From Micromonospora arida (GTDB taxonomy: Bacteria; Actinomycetota; Actinomycetes; Mycobacteriales; Micromonosporaceae), in assembly GCF_003857035.1 (NCBI RefSeq), contig NZ_QGSY01000168.1, positions 1 through 64,000 on the forward strand: 64,000 nucleotides of DNA, written 5' to 3'. Position 1 is the stretch's first letter, and every line of letters begins with the position of its first letter. The notes beneath the pieces were generated by a model, which was not told the DNA's origin, made no database searches, and saw only the letters and a program-made list of their open reading frames with translations. This document shows positions 39,163 through 48,289 of this stretch, piece by piece. Made by a program: the position numbers and the translations under genes.

Positions 39163-39311
39163 ATGCGCGGCGGGTTGGCGTTGTCGATTCTGGTTCCTTG
39201 ACACTCCCCGCATGCCGATGTTGGGGACAGGTGCCGTGCCGAGAGTCCTTAACACCCGGTATAGGCTGTCGCTCTGTTCTGCAACATCGCACTCAACCGG
39301 GAGGTCTAGCG

Positions 39312-42300
39312 GTGAGCGACCGGGTCATCGACAACCCGATCATCAACTCACCGTACGGGCGGCCGGACCGGCATTTCGCCTTCGACCGTGACGGCATTAC
39401 CGACCGGATTGAGGAGAAGCGGCGCCCGTCGAGTTTCTTCATTCCGGTGCCCCGGCCCCGCAAGCGGGGGCAGCAACTTGAGCTGCAGGTCTTCACCGAA
39501 GACGACATCAAGCCCAACAAGCAGGTCAACGACGTCCGTGAACGTGTCGACGCTTGGCGGGAGGCCGGCTGGCCCAACGTCACGCCGGTGACTCGGCGCC
39601 TGCTGGAGTACTGGAGCGATCCGGAGCGGGACAACAAAGTCTTGTTCTGCCAGCTTGAGGCTGTCGAGACGGCGATCTTCCTGGCCGAGGGCGCGACCAA
39701 GTGGCACGGAAGCTGGATCAACAACGATCTGGACGCGCACAACGCTGAGTACAACAACGGGATGCCGCGCGTCGCGTTGAAGATGGCGACCGGCACCGGT
39801 AAGACGGTCGTGATGGCCATGCTGATCGCCTGGCAGACGGTCAACAAGGTCCATGCACCGTATGACAAGACGTTCGCCAAGCGATTCCTGGTGGTGGCAC
39901 CCGGCCTCACCATCCGCGACCGGTTGCGGGTTCTACTTCCCGAGGACACCGGGAACTACTACCGCGAGCGGGACCTGGTGCCGGTCGAATTCATCGACGA
40001 CCTCGGCCAGGCAAAGATCGTTATCACCAACTTCCATGCCTTCCAACTCCGAGAGACCCGCTTCGGTCGCAACGCGACCGGGAACACGAAGCTCCTGGTC
40101 GCGCCTGGTCGACCCAATCCCTTCCAGGAGTCACCCGCGCAGATGGTCAGCCGGGTGCTCCGCGAGCTCGGCGGGTCTTCGGAGATCGTCGTCTTCAACG
40201 ACGAGGCGCATCACTGCTACCGGGGACGGATCGGCGACCCGGAGCCGGACGCCGACACCGTCGAGAACCTGCGGGGCGAGGACCGTAAGGAAGCCGCCGA
40301 CCGGGCAGAGGAGGCTCGGGTCTGGTTCAACGGGTTGGAGGCAATTCGGGCCAAGATCGGCATTAAGAAGGTGTACGACCTCTCCGCGACGCCGTTCTTC
40401 CTGTCCGGCTCCGGCTACCGCGAAGGCACGCTCTTTCCCTGGGTGGTCAGCGATTTCTCCCTGATCGACGCCATCGAGGCCGGCATCGTCAAGATTCCCC
40501 GGGTGCCGGTGGACGACGACCGGGTCGCCAACCGGGTGACGTACCTGAATCTGTGGCAAGAGGTGCGGGACGCTCTGCCCAAGGGCGGACGTAGGTCCAA
40601 CCAGGGCTTCACCGCAATGGATCTGCCCGGCACGTTGACCGCCGCCCTGCACAGTCTCTACGGCTCCTACGTAAGGGCCTTCGAGGCTTGGGAGAAGTCA
40701 GCGGCGGCATCGCACGGGCAACCGCCGCCCGTGTTCATCGTCGTTTGCAGCAACACGACGATCTCGAAGGCGGTCTATGAGTGGATCGGCGGTTACGACC
40801 GTGAACAGGGTGGTGCCCTGCTACCGACGGCCGGACAGCTCTCCCTGTTCAGCAACGTGATCGACGGGCAGTGGCGGAATCGACCGAGGACGATCCTCGT
40901 CGACGCTGCGGAGTTCGAGTCCGGCAGCCTGTCACCGGAGTTCCGGCGCGCGGCGGACCGTGAGATCGCCGAGTTCAAGCAGGAGTACGCCGAGCGGTTC
41001 CCCGGTCGAACCGCCGACGACATCGGCGATGCGGAACTGATGCGAGAGGTGATGAACACCGTCGGGAAACCGGGAAAGCTCGGTGAACCCGTGCGGTGCG
41101 TCGTCAGCGTTTCCATGCTGACGGAGGGGTGGGACGCCAACACGGTCACCCACATCCTGGGAGTCCGAGCCTTCGGCACTCAACTGCTGTGCGAACAGGT
41201 GGTCGGCCGTGGCCTGCGGCGGCGCTCGTACGTCGCCGACGAGAACGGCATGTTCACTCCCGAATATGCGGATGTCTATGGGGTTCCGTTCCAGTTCATC
41301 CCCACTGTGGCCGTGACCCGCGAGCTTCCAATGAAGCCGGTTCGCAACGTGCGCGCCGAGCCGGACCGGGACGCGGGCAAGCTGGAGATCACCTTCCCTC
41401 GGGTGGTCGGCTACCACCTGGAGGTGCCGGACGAGCGGCTGGTTGCCGACTTCTCGGACCCAGGCCTGCGATTGACCCTGTCCCGAGCCGACCTGCCAAC
41501 GAAGACCACGATGGCGGGACAGATCGGCGATGAGGAAGTCCATGACCTTGAAAGGTTGAAGCGCTACCGTGGACAGTTCGTGGCGTACCGGCTGGCCAGC
41601 GAGGTGCTCAAACGCAAGTTGCGTACCGATGAGGGTGATCTGCGGCCGTGGTACTTCCCGCAGGTACTGGAGATCGCCGAGGAGTGGCTGCGGCGCTGTG
41701 TCGACCTTCGTGACGACCAGGCGATCGGTCTCATCCTGCTGCGCGAGGCCGAGGCAGTGGAGAAAATCTGGCAGTCGATCGTTCGGCAGGGTGATCGGGA
41801 GCGGTGGGTGCTGCCGGTTCTGCGGACGACCGACCCGATCGGCACCACGTCCACGGTGGACTTCCGGACGATCAGGGAGGTCTGGCCGACGGACCCGAGG
41901 CGGTGTCAGGTCAACCTCGTGACGCTGGACGGCAAGGACGGCAACGCCTGGGAGCGGGCGGTGGCGCAGGCGATTGAGTCGTTACCCGAGGACCAGGTCG
42001 CCGCATACGTCCGCAACGATCACCTCGACTTCTTCATCCCGTACGAGCACGCCGGCCGGAGCCGGCGGTTCTACCCCGACTTCCTGTTGAAGTTGGCCGA
42101 TGGCGGCGACGGGATCACCCGCACTCTGATCGTCGAGGTGTCCGGCGGCCGCAAGTCGCAGGCCGAGGCCGCGCAAAAGGCGTGGGCCGCCCGCAAACTC
42201 TGGGTGCCTGCGGTCAACAACAGCGGCACCTTCGGGCGCTGGAGCTTCTGCGAGCTCCATGACCCGACCACCGCCAAACGAGATCTTCGACCTGCTATCG

Positions 42301-42371
42301 ATGCGCTGTTTGCCCTGCAAGGTGCCTCGGCGCTTACTGATGCCATGTCCGCCGAGGAGGAACTGGTCTGA
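39312..42371 (+). CDS. Type III restriction endonuclease, Res subunit (BPTD_3080-like)
   Basis: The 1,019-residue SF2 helicase-nuclease has a Q-like motif FCQLEAVET (112-120), Walker A ATGTGKT (159-165), DEAH (297-300), SAT (358-360) and motif VI EQVVGRGLRRR. The C-terminal PD-(D/E)XK nuclease is seen as PDF (Asp 923), VEVSGG (Glu 942) and a shifted Lys 948. It would translocate and cut unmethylated DNA together with the Mod protein. The GTG start follows GGGAGG by eight bases. It overlaps the methyltransferase gene by one base, so the pair is one operon. Confidence 0.88.
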   Translation: MSDRVIDNPIINSPYGRPDRHFAFDRDGITDRIEEKRRPSSFFIPVPRPRKRGQQLELQVFTEDDIKPNKQVNDVRERVDAWREAGWPNVTPVTRRLLEYWSDPERDNKVLFCQLEAVETAIFLAEGATKWHGSWINNDLDAHNAEYNNGMPRVALKMATGTGKTVVMAMLIAWQTVNKVHAPYDKTFAKRFLVVAPGLTIRDRLRVLLPEDTGNYYRERDLVPVEFIDDLGQAKIVITNFHAFQLRETRFGRNATGNTKLLVAPGRPNPFQESPAQMVSRVLRELGGSSEIVVFNDEAHHCYRGRIGDPEPDADTVENLRGEDRKEAADRAEEARVWFNGLEAIRAKIGIKKVYDLSATPFFLSGSGYREGTLFPWVVSDFSLIDAIEAGIVKIPRVPVDDDRVANRVTYLNLWQEVRDALPKGGRRSNQGFTAMDLPGTLTAALHSLYGSYVRAFEAWEKSAAASHGQPPPVFIVVCSNTTISKAVYEWIGGYDREQGGALLPTAGQLSLFSNVIDGQWRNRPRTILVDAAEFESGSLSPEFRRAADREIAEFKQEYAERFPGRTADDIGDAELMREVMNTVGKPGKLGEPVRCVVSVSMLTEGWDANTVTHILGVRAFGTQLLCEQVVGRGLRRRSYVADENGMFTPEYADVYGVPFQFIPTVAVTRELPMKPVRNVRAEPDRDAGKLEITFPRVVGYHLEVPDERLVADFSDPGLRLTLSRADLPTKTTMAGQIGDEEVHDLERLKRYRGQFVAYRLASEVLKRKLRTDEGDLRPWYFPQVLEIAEEWLRRCVDLRDDQAIGLILLREAEAVEKIWQSIVRQGDRERWVLPVLRTTDPIGTTSTVDFRTIREVWPTDPRRCQVNLVTLDGKDGNAWERAVAQAIESLPEDQVAAYVRNDHLDFFIPYEHAGRSRRFYPDFLLKLADGGDGITRTLIVEVSGGRKSQAEAAQKAWAARKLWVPAVNNSGTFGRWSFCELHDPTTAKRDLRPAIDALFALQGASALTDAMSAEEELV

Positions 42372-45058
42372 TGCCCCCGAGGAGTCGCAAGCCTGCCGCC
42401 GGCGTGCCCGTCCAAGCGATCGCGCACCCGACCGACCGGCGAGTGCATCTGCCGACCGCTGACGGCCAGGAGTTCGTCTCACCCGATGCTGCCCGGATCG
42501 AGCAGGTTGTCAAGAAGCGCGACTCAAGTCTGGACCCGCAGCTCGTCTGGATCGGCAAGGAGCAGCAAGACGCCGAAGATCTGGTGGTCGAGGCACCACC
42601 AATCTACATCCAGGAAAAGATCGCCCCGCGCACTCTGGTCGAGGAGGTGCGCAGGGCCAGCGAGAGTTCCCGCGATCGGGGGAACGAGCAGCTCGGCCTA
42701 TTCGCTGACGACTACGCAGACTTCGACGGCTTGGACGACTGGCAGTCAGTCGAGTACTACCAGCACGAGGCCAACTGGTCGAACCGGATGATCCTCGGCG
42801 ACTCGCTGCGCGTGATGGCCTCGCTCGCGGAGAAGGAACGGTTGCGCGGCAAGGTACAGATGATCTACATCGACCCGCCGTACGGCATCAAGTTCGGCTC
42901 CAACTGGCAAATGTCGGCGCGGAAGCGGGACGTCAAGGACGGCAACCTTGCCGACGTGACCCGTGAGGTTGAGCAGATCAAGGCTTTCCGGGACACCTGG
43001 GAGTTGGGGATCAACTCCTACCTGGCGTATCTGCGGGACCGGTTGCTGATCGCCGGCGACCTGCTCACGGAGTCCGGCAGCATCTTCGTCCAGATCGGCG
43101 ACGAGAACGTCCACTTGGTCCGGTGCCTCCTGGACGAAATCTTTGGTTTAGACAACTTCGTTTCGCTGATTACATATAGCAAGACTGGTGGAGCAACCGC
43201 GGAGCTATTGCCTAATACCAGTGATTTCATCTTGTGGTACGCGAAAGACAAAAGCGTGGTGAAATACCGTCGGCCTTTTCAGGCTAAAGTCTTGCGAGGG
43301 GCTGGCGCTGACAAATACGACCGAGTTGAGCTGCCGAACGGACAGCGTCTTCCGTTGAGTGCTGACTCATTATCTACTGGCCGACCGTATCGGCTGGACA
43401 ATTTAACGAGTCCCCGCGTACGTGAAGCGCGTACCGGATACTATCCAGTTGAAATCGACGGTAAGAGCTTTATTCCGAATTCGGGGGAGTGGAAGACTCA
43501 CCGCGAAGGCATGCGAAAGCTCACCCTAGCCAAGCGGGTAGAAAGAACCGGGAATTCTCTTAGCTACGTCCGGTTCCTTGATGACTTCGCCGCCTTTCCG
43601 TTAAGCAACAACTGGAGTGACGTCGGAGGGGTCCAAAGTCGTGTGGACCCGAAGGTCTACGTCGTGCAGACCTCCGCTACTGCCGTCCAACGGTGCATGT
43701 TAATGGCAACCGACCCAGGAGACTTGGTGCTGGACCCGACCTGTGGATCCGGCACGACTGCGTATGTGGCTGAGCAGTGGGGGCGGCGGTGGATCACCAT
43801 CGACACCTCCCGGGTCGCGATCACGCTCGCCCGGCAGCGGCTTATCGGCGCGAAGTACCCCGCCTACCTGCTGGCGGACTCCGTCGAGGGCCGGGCCAAG
43901 GAGCGGCAGCTGTCCGGCGCTGAACCGCCGCCCAGCGCCCCTGGTCAAGACATCCGAAAGGGCTTCGTCTACGAGCGCGTGCCGCACGTGACCCTCAAAT
44001 CCATTGCCAACAACCCGGAGATCAAGGAGGGCATGACCCGCCAGGAGATCGACGCGGCGATTGCCCGGCACGCCGACACTGAGCTGCTGTACGACCGGCC
44101 GTACGAGGACAAGAAGCGCGTCCGCGTCGCCGGCAGGTTCACCGTCGAGAGCCTGTCACCGCACCGTCCAGCGACGTTCTCGGTGGGCGAGGAACAACCT
44201 AGCGGTACCGACGTCAACGCGTACCACAAGACGATCCTGGACAACCTCGCCAAGGCCGGCGTGCAGAACGGCTGGCGCAACGAACGGTTGGAGTTCGCGT
44301 CGCTGGCTCCGCACCCGGGGAAGCTCATTCACGCGGAAGCTGCCCGGCGTAACGACGACGGTACGTCGGCGCGGATCGCCGTGAGTGTCGGCCCGCAGTA
44401 CGGCACGGTGGATGCCGACTGGGTCAAGGACGCGGCCCGAGAGGCGCTCCGGGGTGTCGGGTTCGACCTGCTGCTGGTGTGTGCGTTCAGCTTCGGCGGG
44501 CGTGCCAGCGAGGCTGCTGGCGAGTTCGCGCCGGAGGGCGACGACTTCGCCACCGTTGCGGAGCAGCGTCAGCTCGGCCGGCTTCCCGTGCTGCTGGTTC
44601 GAATGAACGCGGACCTGGCGATGGGCGACACTTTGTTGAAGAAGACCGGGACGGCAAACCTCTTCATGGTCTTCGGTGAGCCGGACATCGCCATCGACCC
44701 AGCACCGGATGGGCTCGTGGTCGAGGTCCGTGGCGTCGACGTCTACAACCCCACCACGGGTGAGCTGCGGCCGGATAACGGGGTTGAAGACATTGCTCTG
44801 TGGATGATCGACACTGACTACAACGGGGAAGAGTTTTTCGTCCGCCACATCTACTTCGCAGGCCGTGAGGGTAAGCCGGACGGGCTGGATCCGTACGAGC
44901 GGCTACGAAAGGCACTCCGGGCGCAAATCGACGAGTCGGCCTGGGCCAGCCTCTACGGGCACCGGTCCCGCGCGTTCCCCCGACCCGAGTCCGGGAAGAT
45001 CGCGGTGAAGGTGGTCAATCACTACGGCGACGAGGTGGTCAAGGTCTACGAGGTCTGA
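42371..45058 (+). CDS. Type III-like site-specific DNA adenine methyltransferase (Mod)
   Basis: An 895-residue N6-adenine methyltransferase of the beta order: catalytic DPPYG (168-172) precedes the SAM motif DPTCGSGTT (about 455). The segment between, about residues 255-445, is the expected target-recognition domain and differs in composition: 249 of 480 bases are G or C (52%, hand count over 43141-43620), and TTA codons occur at 43148, 43370, 43403, 43601 and 43700. The C-terminal 400 residues carry an extension with a Rossmann-like part (FDLLLVCAFSFGG). It starts with ATG overlapping the Res stop. Confidence 0.88.
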   Translation: MPPRSRKPAAGVPVQAIAHPTDRRVHLPTADGQEFVSPDAARIEQVVKKRDSSLDPQLVWIGKEQQDAEDLVVEAPPIYIQEKIAPRTLVEEVRRASESSRDRGNEQLGLFADDYADFDGLDDWQSVEYYQHEANWSNRMILGDSLRVMASLAEKERLRGKVQMIYIDPPYGIKFGSNWQMSARKRDVKDGNLADVTREVEQIKAFRDTWELGINSYLAYLRDRLLIAGDLLTESGSIFVQIGDENVHLVRCLLDEIFGLDNFVSLITYSKTGGATAELLPNTSDFILWYAKDKSVVKYRRPFQAKVLRGAGADKYDRVELPNGQRLPLSADSLSTGRPYRLDNLTSPRVREARTGYYPVEIDGKSFIPNSGEWKTHREGMRKLTLAKRVERTGNSLSYVRFLDDFAAFPLSNNWSDVGGVQSRVDPKVYVVQTSATAVQRCMLMATDPGDLVLDPTCGSGTTAYVAEQWGRRWITIDTSRVAITLARQRLIGAKYPAYLLADSVEGRAKERQLSGAEPPPSAPGQDIRKGFVYERVPHVTLKSIANNPEIKEGMTRQEIDAAIARHADTELLYDRPYEDKKRVRVAGRFTVESLSPHRPATFSVGEEQPSGTDVNAYHKTILDNLAKAGVQNGWRNERLEFASLAPHPGKLIHAEAARRNDDGTSARIAVSVGPQYGTVDADWVKDAAREALRGVGFDLLLVCAFSFGGRASEAAGEFAPEGDDFATVAEQRQLGRLPVLLVRMNADLAMGDTLLKKTGTANLFMVFGEPDIAIDPAPDGLVVEVRGVDVYNPTTGELRPDNGVEDIALWMIDTDYNGEEFFVRHIYFAGREGKPDGLDPYERLRKALRAQIDESAWASLYGHRSRAFPRPESGKIAVKVVNHYGDEVVKVYEV

Positions 45059-46203
45059 GCTGGCAGGTGGTAGCCGTATGCTGCCAACCGATCGCGGGCA
45101 ATTTCGATCTCCTCATCGGTGAACAGCCCAGCGAAGCGGTCCTGTAGAACCACCGCTTCCACGGCAAGATCAAGTCGGCCCTTCTCCCACAGCGTGGTGA
45201 AGCCGCTGGACACCGAGCTTGCCCTGATTAACCGCCGGGCCGCTTCCAGCCCGCCTACCTCCTGCACCATCTTCAGGAAGTAGGCGGCGTTGTAGTTCAG
45301 CTCTTTCTTGGCCTTGCGGTAACCCTCCAGCATGGCGGCGTGGAACTCGGCGGCGACCTTCGGATCCTGCTCCTGGGTGACTCGCCGGGATGGCACCGTT
45401 GCACTTCGACGCGAGTCTGACGCCTGCCTCGGCTTGGCAGCCGGTGAAGTCGCTGGGCGATAGGCGCGATTGCGGGTCAGGGCGATGTGGTCGGCCAGAT
45501 CAGTGCCGAGACGCTGCGGACGCGGCATGCCGCTCGCTAGCAGCGCCCGGGTCAGCGCGGGGTAGATCTCGCCGAGCGTCAGCAGCCGCCCTCCACCTGG
45601 GACGCCCTGCCGCAGCGTGTTCAACAATTCGCCGGTGAAGGCCGTGAACTGCGCACCGACCGGTGCGACCGCTGTCTGGTGTGCAGGTGCGGAGGCCAAG
45701 GTGTACGTGCCACGGATGTCGAGCTTTCCACTGACCGCCGAGGCGGTACCAGACATCGCCTGTGCGGCGTGCCCGGAAAAACAACAATCCAGGATCAGGA
45801 TTCGGTTATGCGCAGGGCTGTCGGCGAGCGCGGACCGGAACCATTCCATCGGCACACCTGAGTAGTGCACCCGTCGCGAGTCGGGATCGGTGCCTTCGAT
45901 GGCCAAAAACAGGTCACCACGCTGACTGAGGACCCCGTGGCCTGCGTAGTACAACACGAGCGTGTCCAATGCCTCGTCCACGACAGCATGGAGCTGGTCT
46001 CCGATCTGCTGCGTCGTTGGGTCCGTCAGCATTCGACAACCCGATTGATCGAAGCCGCCAAGAGTCGGATCGGTGAGCGCTTCGGCCAACGCCTGCACGT
46101 TGTTGACCACTGCTGGAAGATCGTGCAGGTCCTGGTTGGAGAACCGTGACGACCCTATGAGTAGCGCCCGCGACGTCTGTCGTTCCGGCATCCTCGCGCT
46201 CAC
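45046..46203 (-). CDS. Caspase-like protease with C-terminal effector-associated domain
   Basis: A 385-residue peptidase C14 (caspase/metacaspase-like) protein: catalytic His 89 in YYAGHG and Cys 141 in LDCCFSG. A linker follows, rich in Ala, Arg and Ser, then a helical C-terminal domain of about 95 residues (FHAAMLEGYRKAKKELNYNA to FTDEEIEIARDRLAAYGY) that I recognise as recurrent near defence and restriction genes but cannot name. The GTG start overlaps the EACC1 stop. The 3' end overlaps the methyltransferase gene tail to tail by 13 bp. Likely a suicide or processing effector; the target is unknown. Confidence 0.82.
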   Translation of the reverse strand: MSARMPERQTSRALLIGSSRFSNQDLHDLPAVVNNVQALAEALTDPTLGGFDQSGCRMLTDPTTQQIGDQLHAVVDEALDTLVLYYAGHGVLSQRGDLFLAIEGTDPDSRRVHYSGVPMEWFRSALADSPAHNRILILDCCFSGHAAQAMSGTASAVSGKLDIRGTYTLASAPAHQTAVAPVGAQFTAFTGELLNTLRQGVPGGGRLLTLGEIYPALTRALLASGMPRPQRLGTDLADHIALTRNRAYRPATSPAAKPRQASDSRRSATVPSRRVTQEQDPKVAAEFHAAMLEGYRKAKKELNYNAAYFLKMVQEVGGLEAARRLIRASSVSSGFTTLWEKGRLDLAVEAVVLQDRFAGLFTDEEIEIARDRLAAYGYHLPAQTS

Positions 46204-46562
46204 GGCAGCGTCCGCTCCGAGACTAGTGAGTCGTACAACTCCTTGACCGAGGCTTCGTTACGGGCTTCGACCTCTACCCTCCGAAGGGTTTCGCCCGTTT
46301 CGTTGACGACGAACTCCACGCTGATCCGAGCGCGCCGCGTCTGCAGCCACGTCGTCAGGGCGCCGGCCAGAACGGCAGCCGCGCCACCGCTGCTCAGCGC
46401 CACGGAGACGATCTCCACGGCGCCGCCCATCTCGTGCGGGCCGGGTTGGCGAGGCAGCGTCCGTACTCTCCCGCGGAGTTCGTCGGTGCGCTGAAGCCAA
46501 CTGAACAGGGAATGTAAATCACTCGGGCTGCCGTCGAGTAGCGACACGTTGATCAATGCCAT
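46200..46562 (-). CDS. EACC1-like effector-associated protein
   Basis: The 120-residue protein begins MALINVSLLDGSPSDLHSLF and contains LRGRVRTLP, a hydrophobic helix (GGAVEIVSVALSSGGAAAVL) and LTTWLQTRRARISVEF, the hallmarks of effector-associated constant component 1. EACC1 is described as a constant partner of NTPase- and protease-effector conflict systems. ATG 46562 is preferred because GATAAT lies six bases upstream, a leaderless layout; ATG 46577 would add five residues. It is the first gene of the minus-strand pair with the caspase. Confidence 0.78.
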   Translation of the reverse strand: MALINVSLLDGSPSDLHSLFSWLQRTDELRGRVRTLPRQPGPHEMGGAVEIVSVALSSGGAAAVLAGALTTWLQTRRARISVEFVVNETGETLRRVEVEARNEASVKELYDSLVSERTLP

Positions 46563-46678
46563 GACGCCATTATCCATTAGCGAGCAACGTCAGCTTACGC
46601 ACGTGGCCGACCGTTCGGTCTTTGTCTAGCTGATCGACTCACAACTCTTCCCGCCGATGAGGCTCGCGCGTACGGTGA

Positions 46679-46693
46679 GGTACACGATGTACC
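46679..46693. promoter_or_regulatory. Perfect palindrome GGTACA-CGA-TGTACC
   Basis: A 15-bp inverted repeat placed just downstream of a possible -10 (TACGGT, 46671-46676), at the expected transcription start of the XRE gene. It also lies within the short divergent region shared with EACC1, so it could govern both. Confidence 0.5.
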
Positions 46694-46714
46694 CCAGTAG
46701 GTGAGGTGTCGTTC

Positions 46715-47926
46715 GTGACCAGTCAGCAGCAGCCCACGCCAGGCCAGCGTGTCGAGCGTCTACGTCGAGCCGCCGGGCTGTCCCGGGAACGTCTAGCCAA
46801 CTTGAGCGGGCTTTCGGCGACTACCGTGAAGTTCATCGAGAACGGCCGTCGGTCATTGACCCTGCGGGCCGCACAGCAGTTGGCGCCGCAACTCGGGGTC
46901 CGGGATCTCGGCGATCTGTTCGGTCCATCTGTGTCGTTGTCTCTCGACGGTCGAGCCAGCCATCCCGCTGTCCACGAGGTTCGACGTGCGTTGACCGCCT
47001 GGCACATCGTCCTCGACGGCGAACCGGAAAGCATTGACTACCTTCGCGGCGCGATCGACTCCGCCTGGCAGACCTGGCACACTTCTCGACACCAGCGGAC
47101 GGCGGCGGGGGATGTCCTGCCCGGCCTGCTTGACACCACCCAGCGGGCCGCTCGGCTGCACTCGGGCGACGAGCGGCGGGCGAGCCTCGCCCTGCTCGCG
47201 CAGGCCTATCACCTTGCGCAGGCGTACCTCGCTTGGCATGGCGACCGCGAACTGGTTTGGTTGACCGTCGATCGCGGGATGGCCGCTGCCCTGGATGCGG
47301 ACGACCCGCTGGCCATCGCGCAGGCGAGTTGGTACGCCGCGCATCTGCTGCGTGCGGTCGGCCGGGGTGACGAGGCGTTGGAGCGGCTTCGTGAGGCGCG
47401 CGGGCTGATCGAGCCCCGCGTTGCGGAGGGCGGTACAGAATGGGCTGAGATGCTGGCCGACCTGCATCTCTGTGCTGCGCTCACCCGCGCCCGCACCGGC
47501 GACCAAGGCGCCTGGTCGGATTGGGACGCCGCGCGGTTGGTCGTAGACCGGGCCCTGCCCGACGGCTTTGTGGGTCTGCGGACCCGGGTGTCGCGGCCCC
47601 TGGTTGATGTGTACGCGATCATGTGCGCAGTGGATCTCGGTGACCCTGACGAGGCGCAGCGCCGTGCCCACACCCTTGACCCGGCGACGATCCCGTCGAC
47701 CGAGCGCCGCGGAAGGCACTATGTGGAACTGGCCCGTTCGGCGGACCTGGAGGGTGCCCGGGAAGCGACGTTGCACTTGCTCGGACGAGCCGATGCAACG
47801 TCGCCGGAGACAGTCCGCTTCTCGCCTGCTGCCCAGGAGATGGTCACCCGGCTATGCCATGAAGCGCCGGCGGCGATACGCGGCGAGGCGCTCGACCTCG
47901 CACGTCGAATTGGCACGACTGACTAG
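46715..47926 (+). CDS. XRE-family regulator with TPR-like C-terminal region
   Basis: Residues 10-65 form an XRE helix-turn-helix (QRVERLRRAAGLSRERLANL, SGLSATTVKFIENGRRSLTL). The remaining 330 residues are alpha-helical, TPR-like (LALLAQAYHLAQAYLAWHGD, ASWYAAHLLRAVGRGDEALE). Such proteins are common actinobacterial regulators. GTG 46715 is preferred because GGTGAGG lies eight bases upstream; an in-frame GTG at 46706 overlaps that site. It is divergent from the EACC1-caspase pair and probably controls it, by position only. Confidence 0.75.
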   Translation: MTSQQQPTPGQRVERLRRAAGLSRERLANLSGLSATTVKFIENGRRSLTLRAAQQLAPQLGVRDLGDLFGPSVSLSLDGRASHPAVHEVRRALTAWHIVLDGEPESIDYLRGAIDSAWQTWHTSRHQRTAAGDVLPGLLDTTQRAARLHSGDERRASLALLAQAYHLAQAYLAWHGDRELVWLTVDRGMAAALDADDPLAIAQASWYAAHLLRAVGRGDEALERLREARGLIEPRVAEGGTEWAEMLADLHLCAALTRARTGDQGAWSDWDAARLVVDRALPDGFVGLRTRVSRPLVDVYAIMCAVDLGDPDEAQRRAHTLDPATIPSTERRGRHYVELARSADLEGAREATLHLLGRADATSPETVRFSPAAQEMVTRLCHEAPAAIRGEALDLARRIGTTD

Positions 47927-47941
47927 GTACACCTGGTCACC

Positions 47942-47958
47942 GGGTACGCCGCGTACCC
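47942..47958. promoter_or_regulatory. Inverted repeat GGGTACG-CCG-CGTACCC
   Basis: A 17-bp near-perfect palindrome, similar in style to the GGTACA palindrome at 46679, lies 16 bases after the first XRE gene and upstream of the second regulator unit. It may be an operator. Confidence 0.4.
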
Positions 47959-48121
47959 CATCCCCTCAGCATGGTTGCTTAGCGTACTCGGACAGTGGCG
48001 TTAGGGAGTTCCTGGTCAGGGCGGCTGTGTCCTCCAATCGAGCCACGAGCACGCAGTGGCGGATCGCCCCCGGGAGTCGGCCGGGCGGTCTGCCGCCGCT
48101 TCCGATGGCGAGGGAGTTGGT

Positions 48122-48289
48122 ATGAGCGGCCAGGAAGGCACCGGTACACCCAGTAGGGGTGACCACATTGAGGCTGTAGAACGGGGGGCGGCGAGAGGCC
48201 GATTGCTCGCTCAGGCCGAGGCCCAGCGGATTCCGGTAGAGGAGACGACTCGGGCTGTGCCGGACCGGCGGTGGCGTCGTGGGCAGTGA
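48122..48289 (+). CDS. Small hypothetical protein upstream of the second XRE gene
   Basis: A 55-residue frame with a good ribosome site (GAGGGAG, seven bases before the ATG). The product has charged helical content (HIEAVERGAARGRLLAQAEA) and a basic C-terminus (VPDRRWRRGQ); no family is recognised. It overlaps the XRE start by 11 bases, so the two are probably coupled. The palindrome CACCC-AGTAG-GGGTG lies inside it at 48147-48161; its centre matches CCCAGTAGG near 46694 upstream of the first XRE gene. Confidence 0.45.
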   Translation: MSGQEGTGTPSRGDHIEAVERGAARGRLLAQAEAQRIPVEETTRAVPDRRWRRGQ

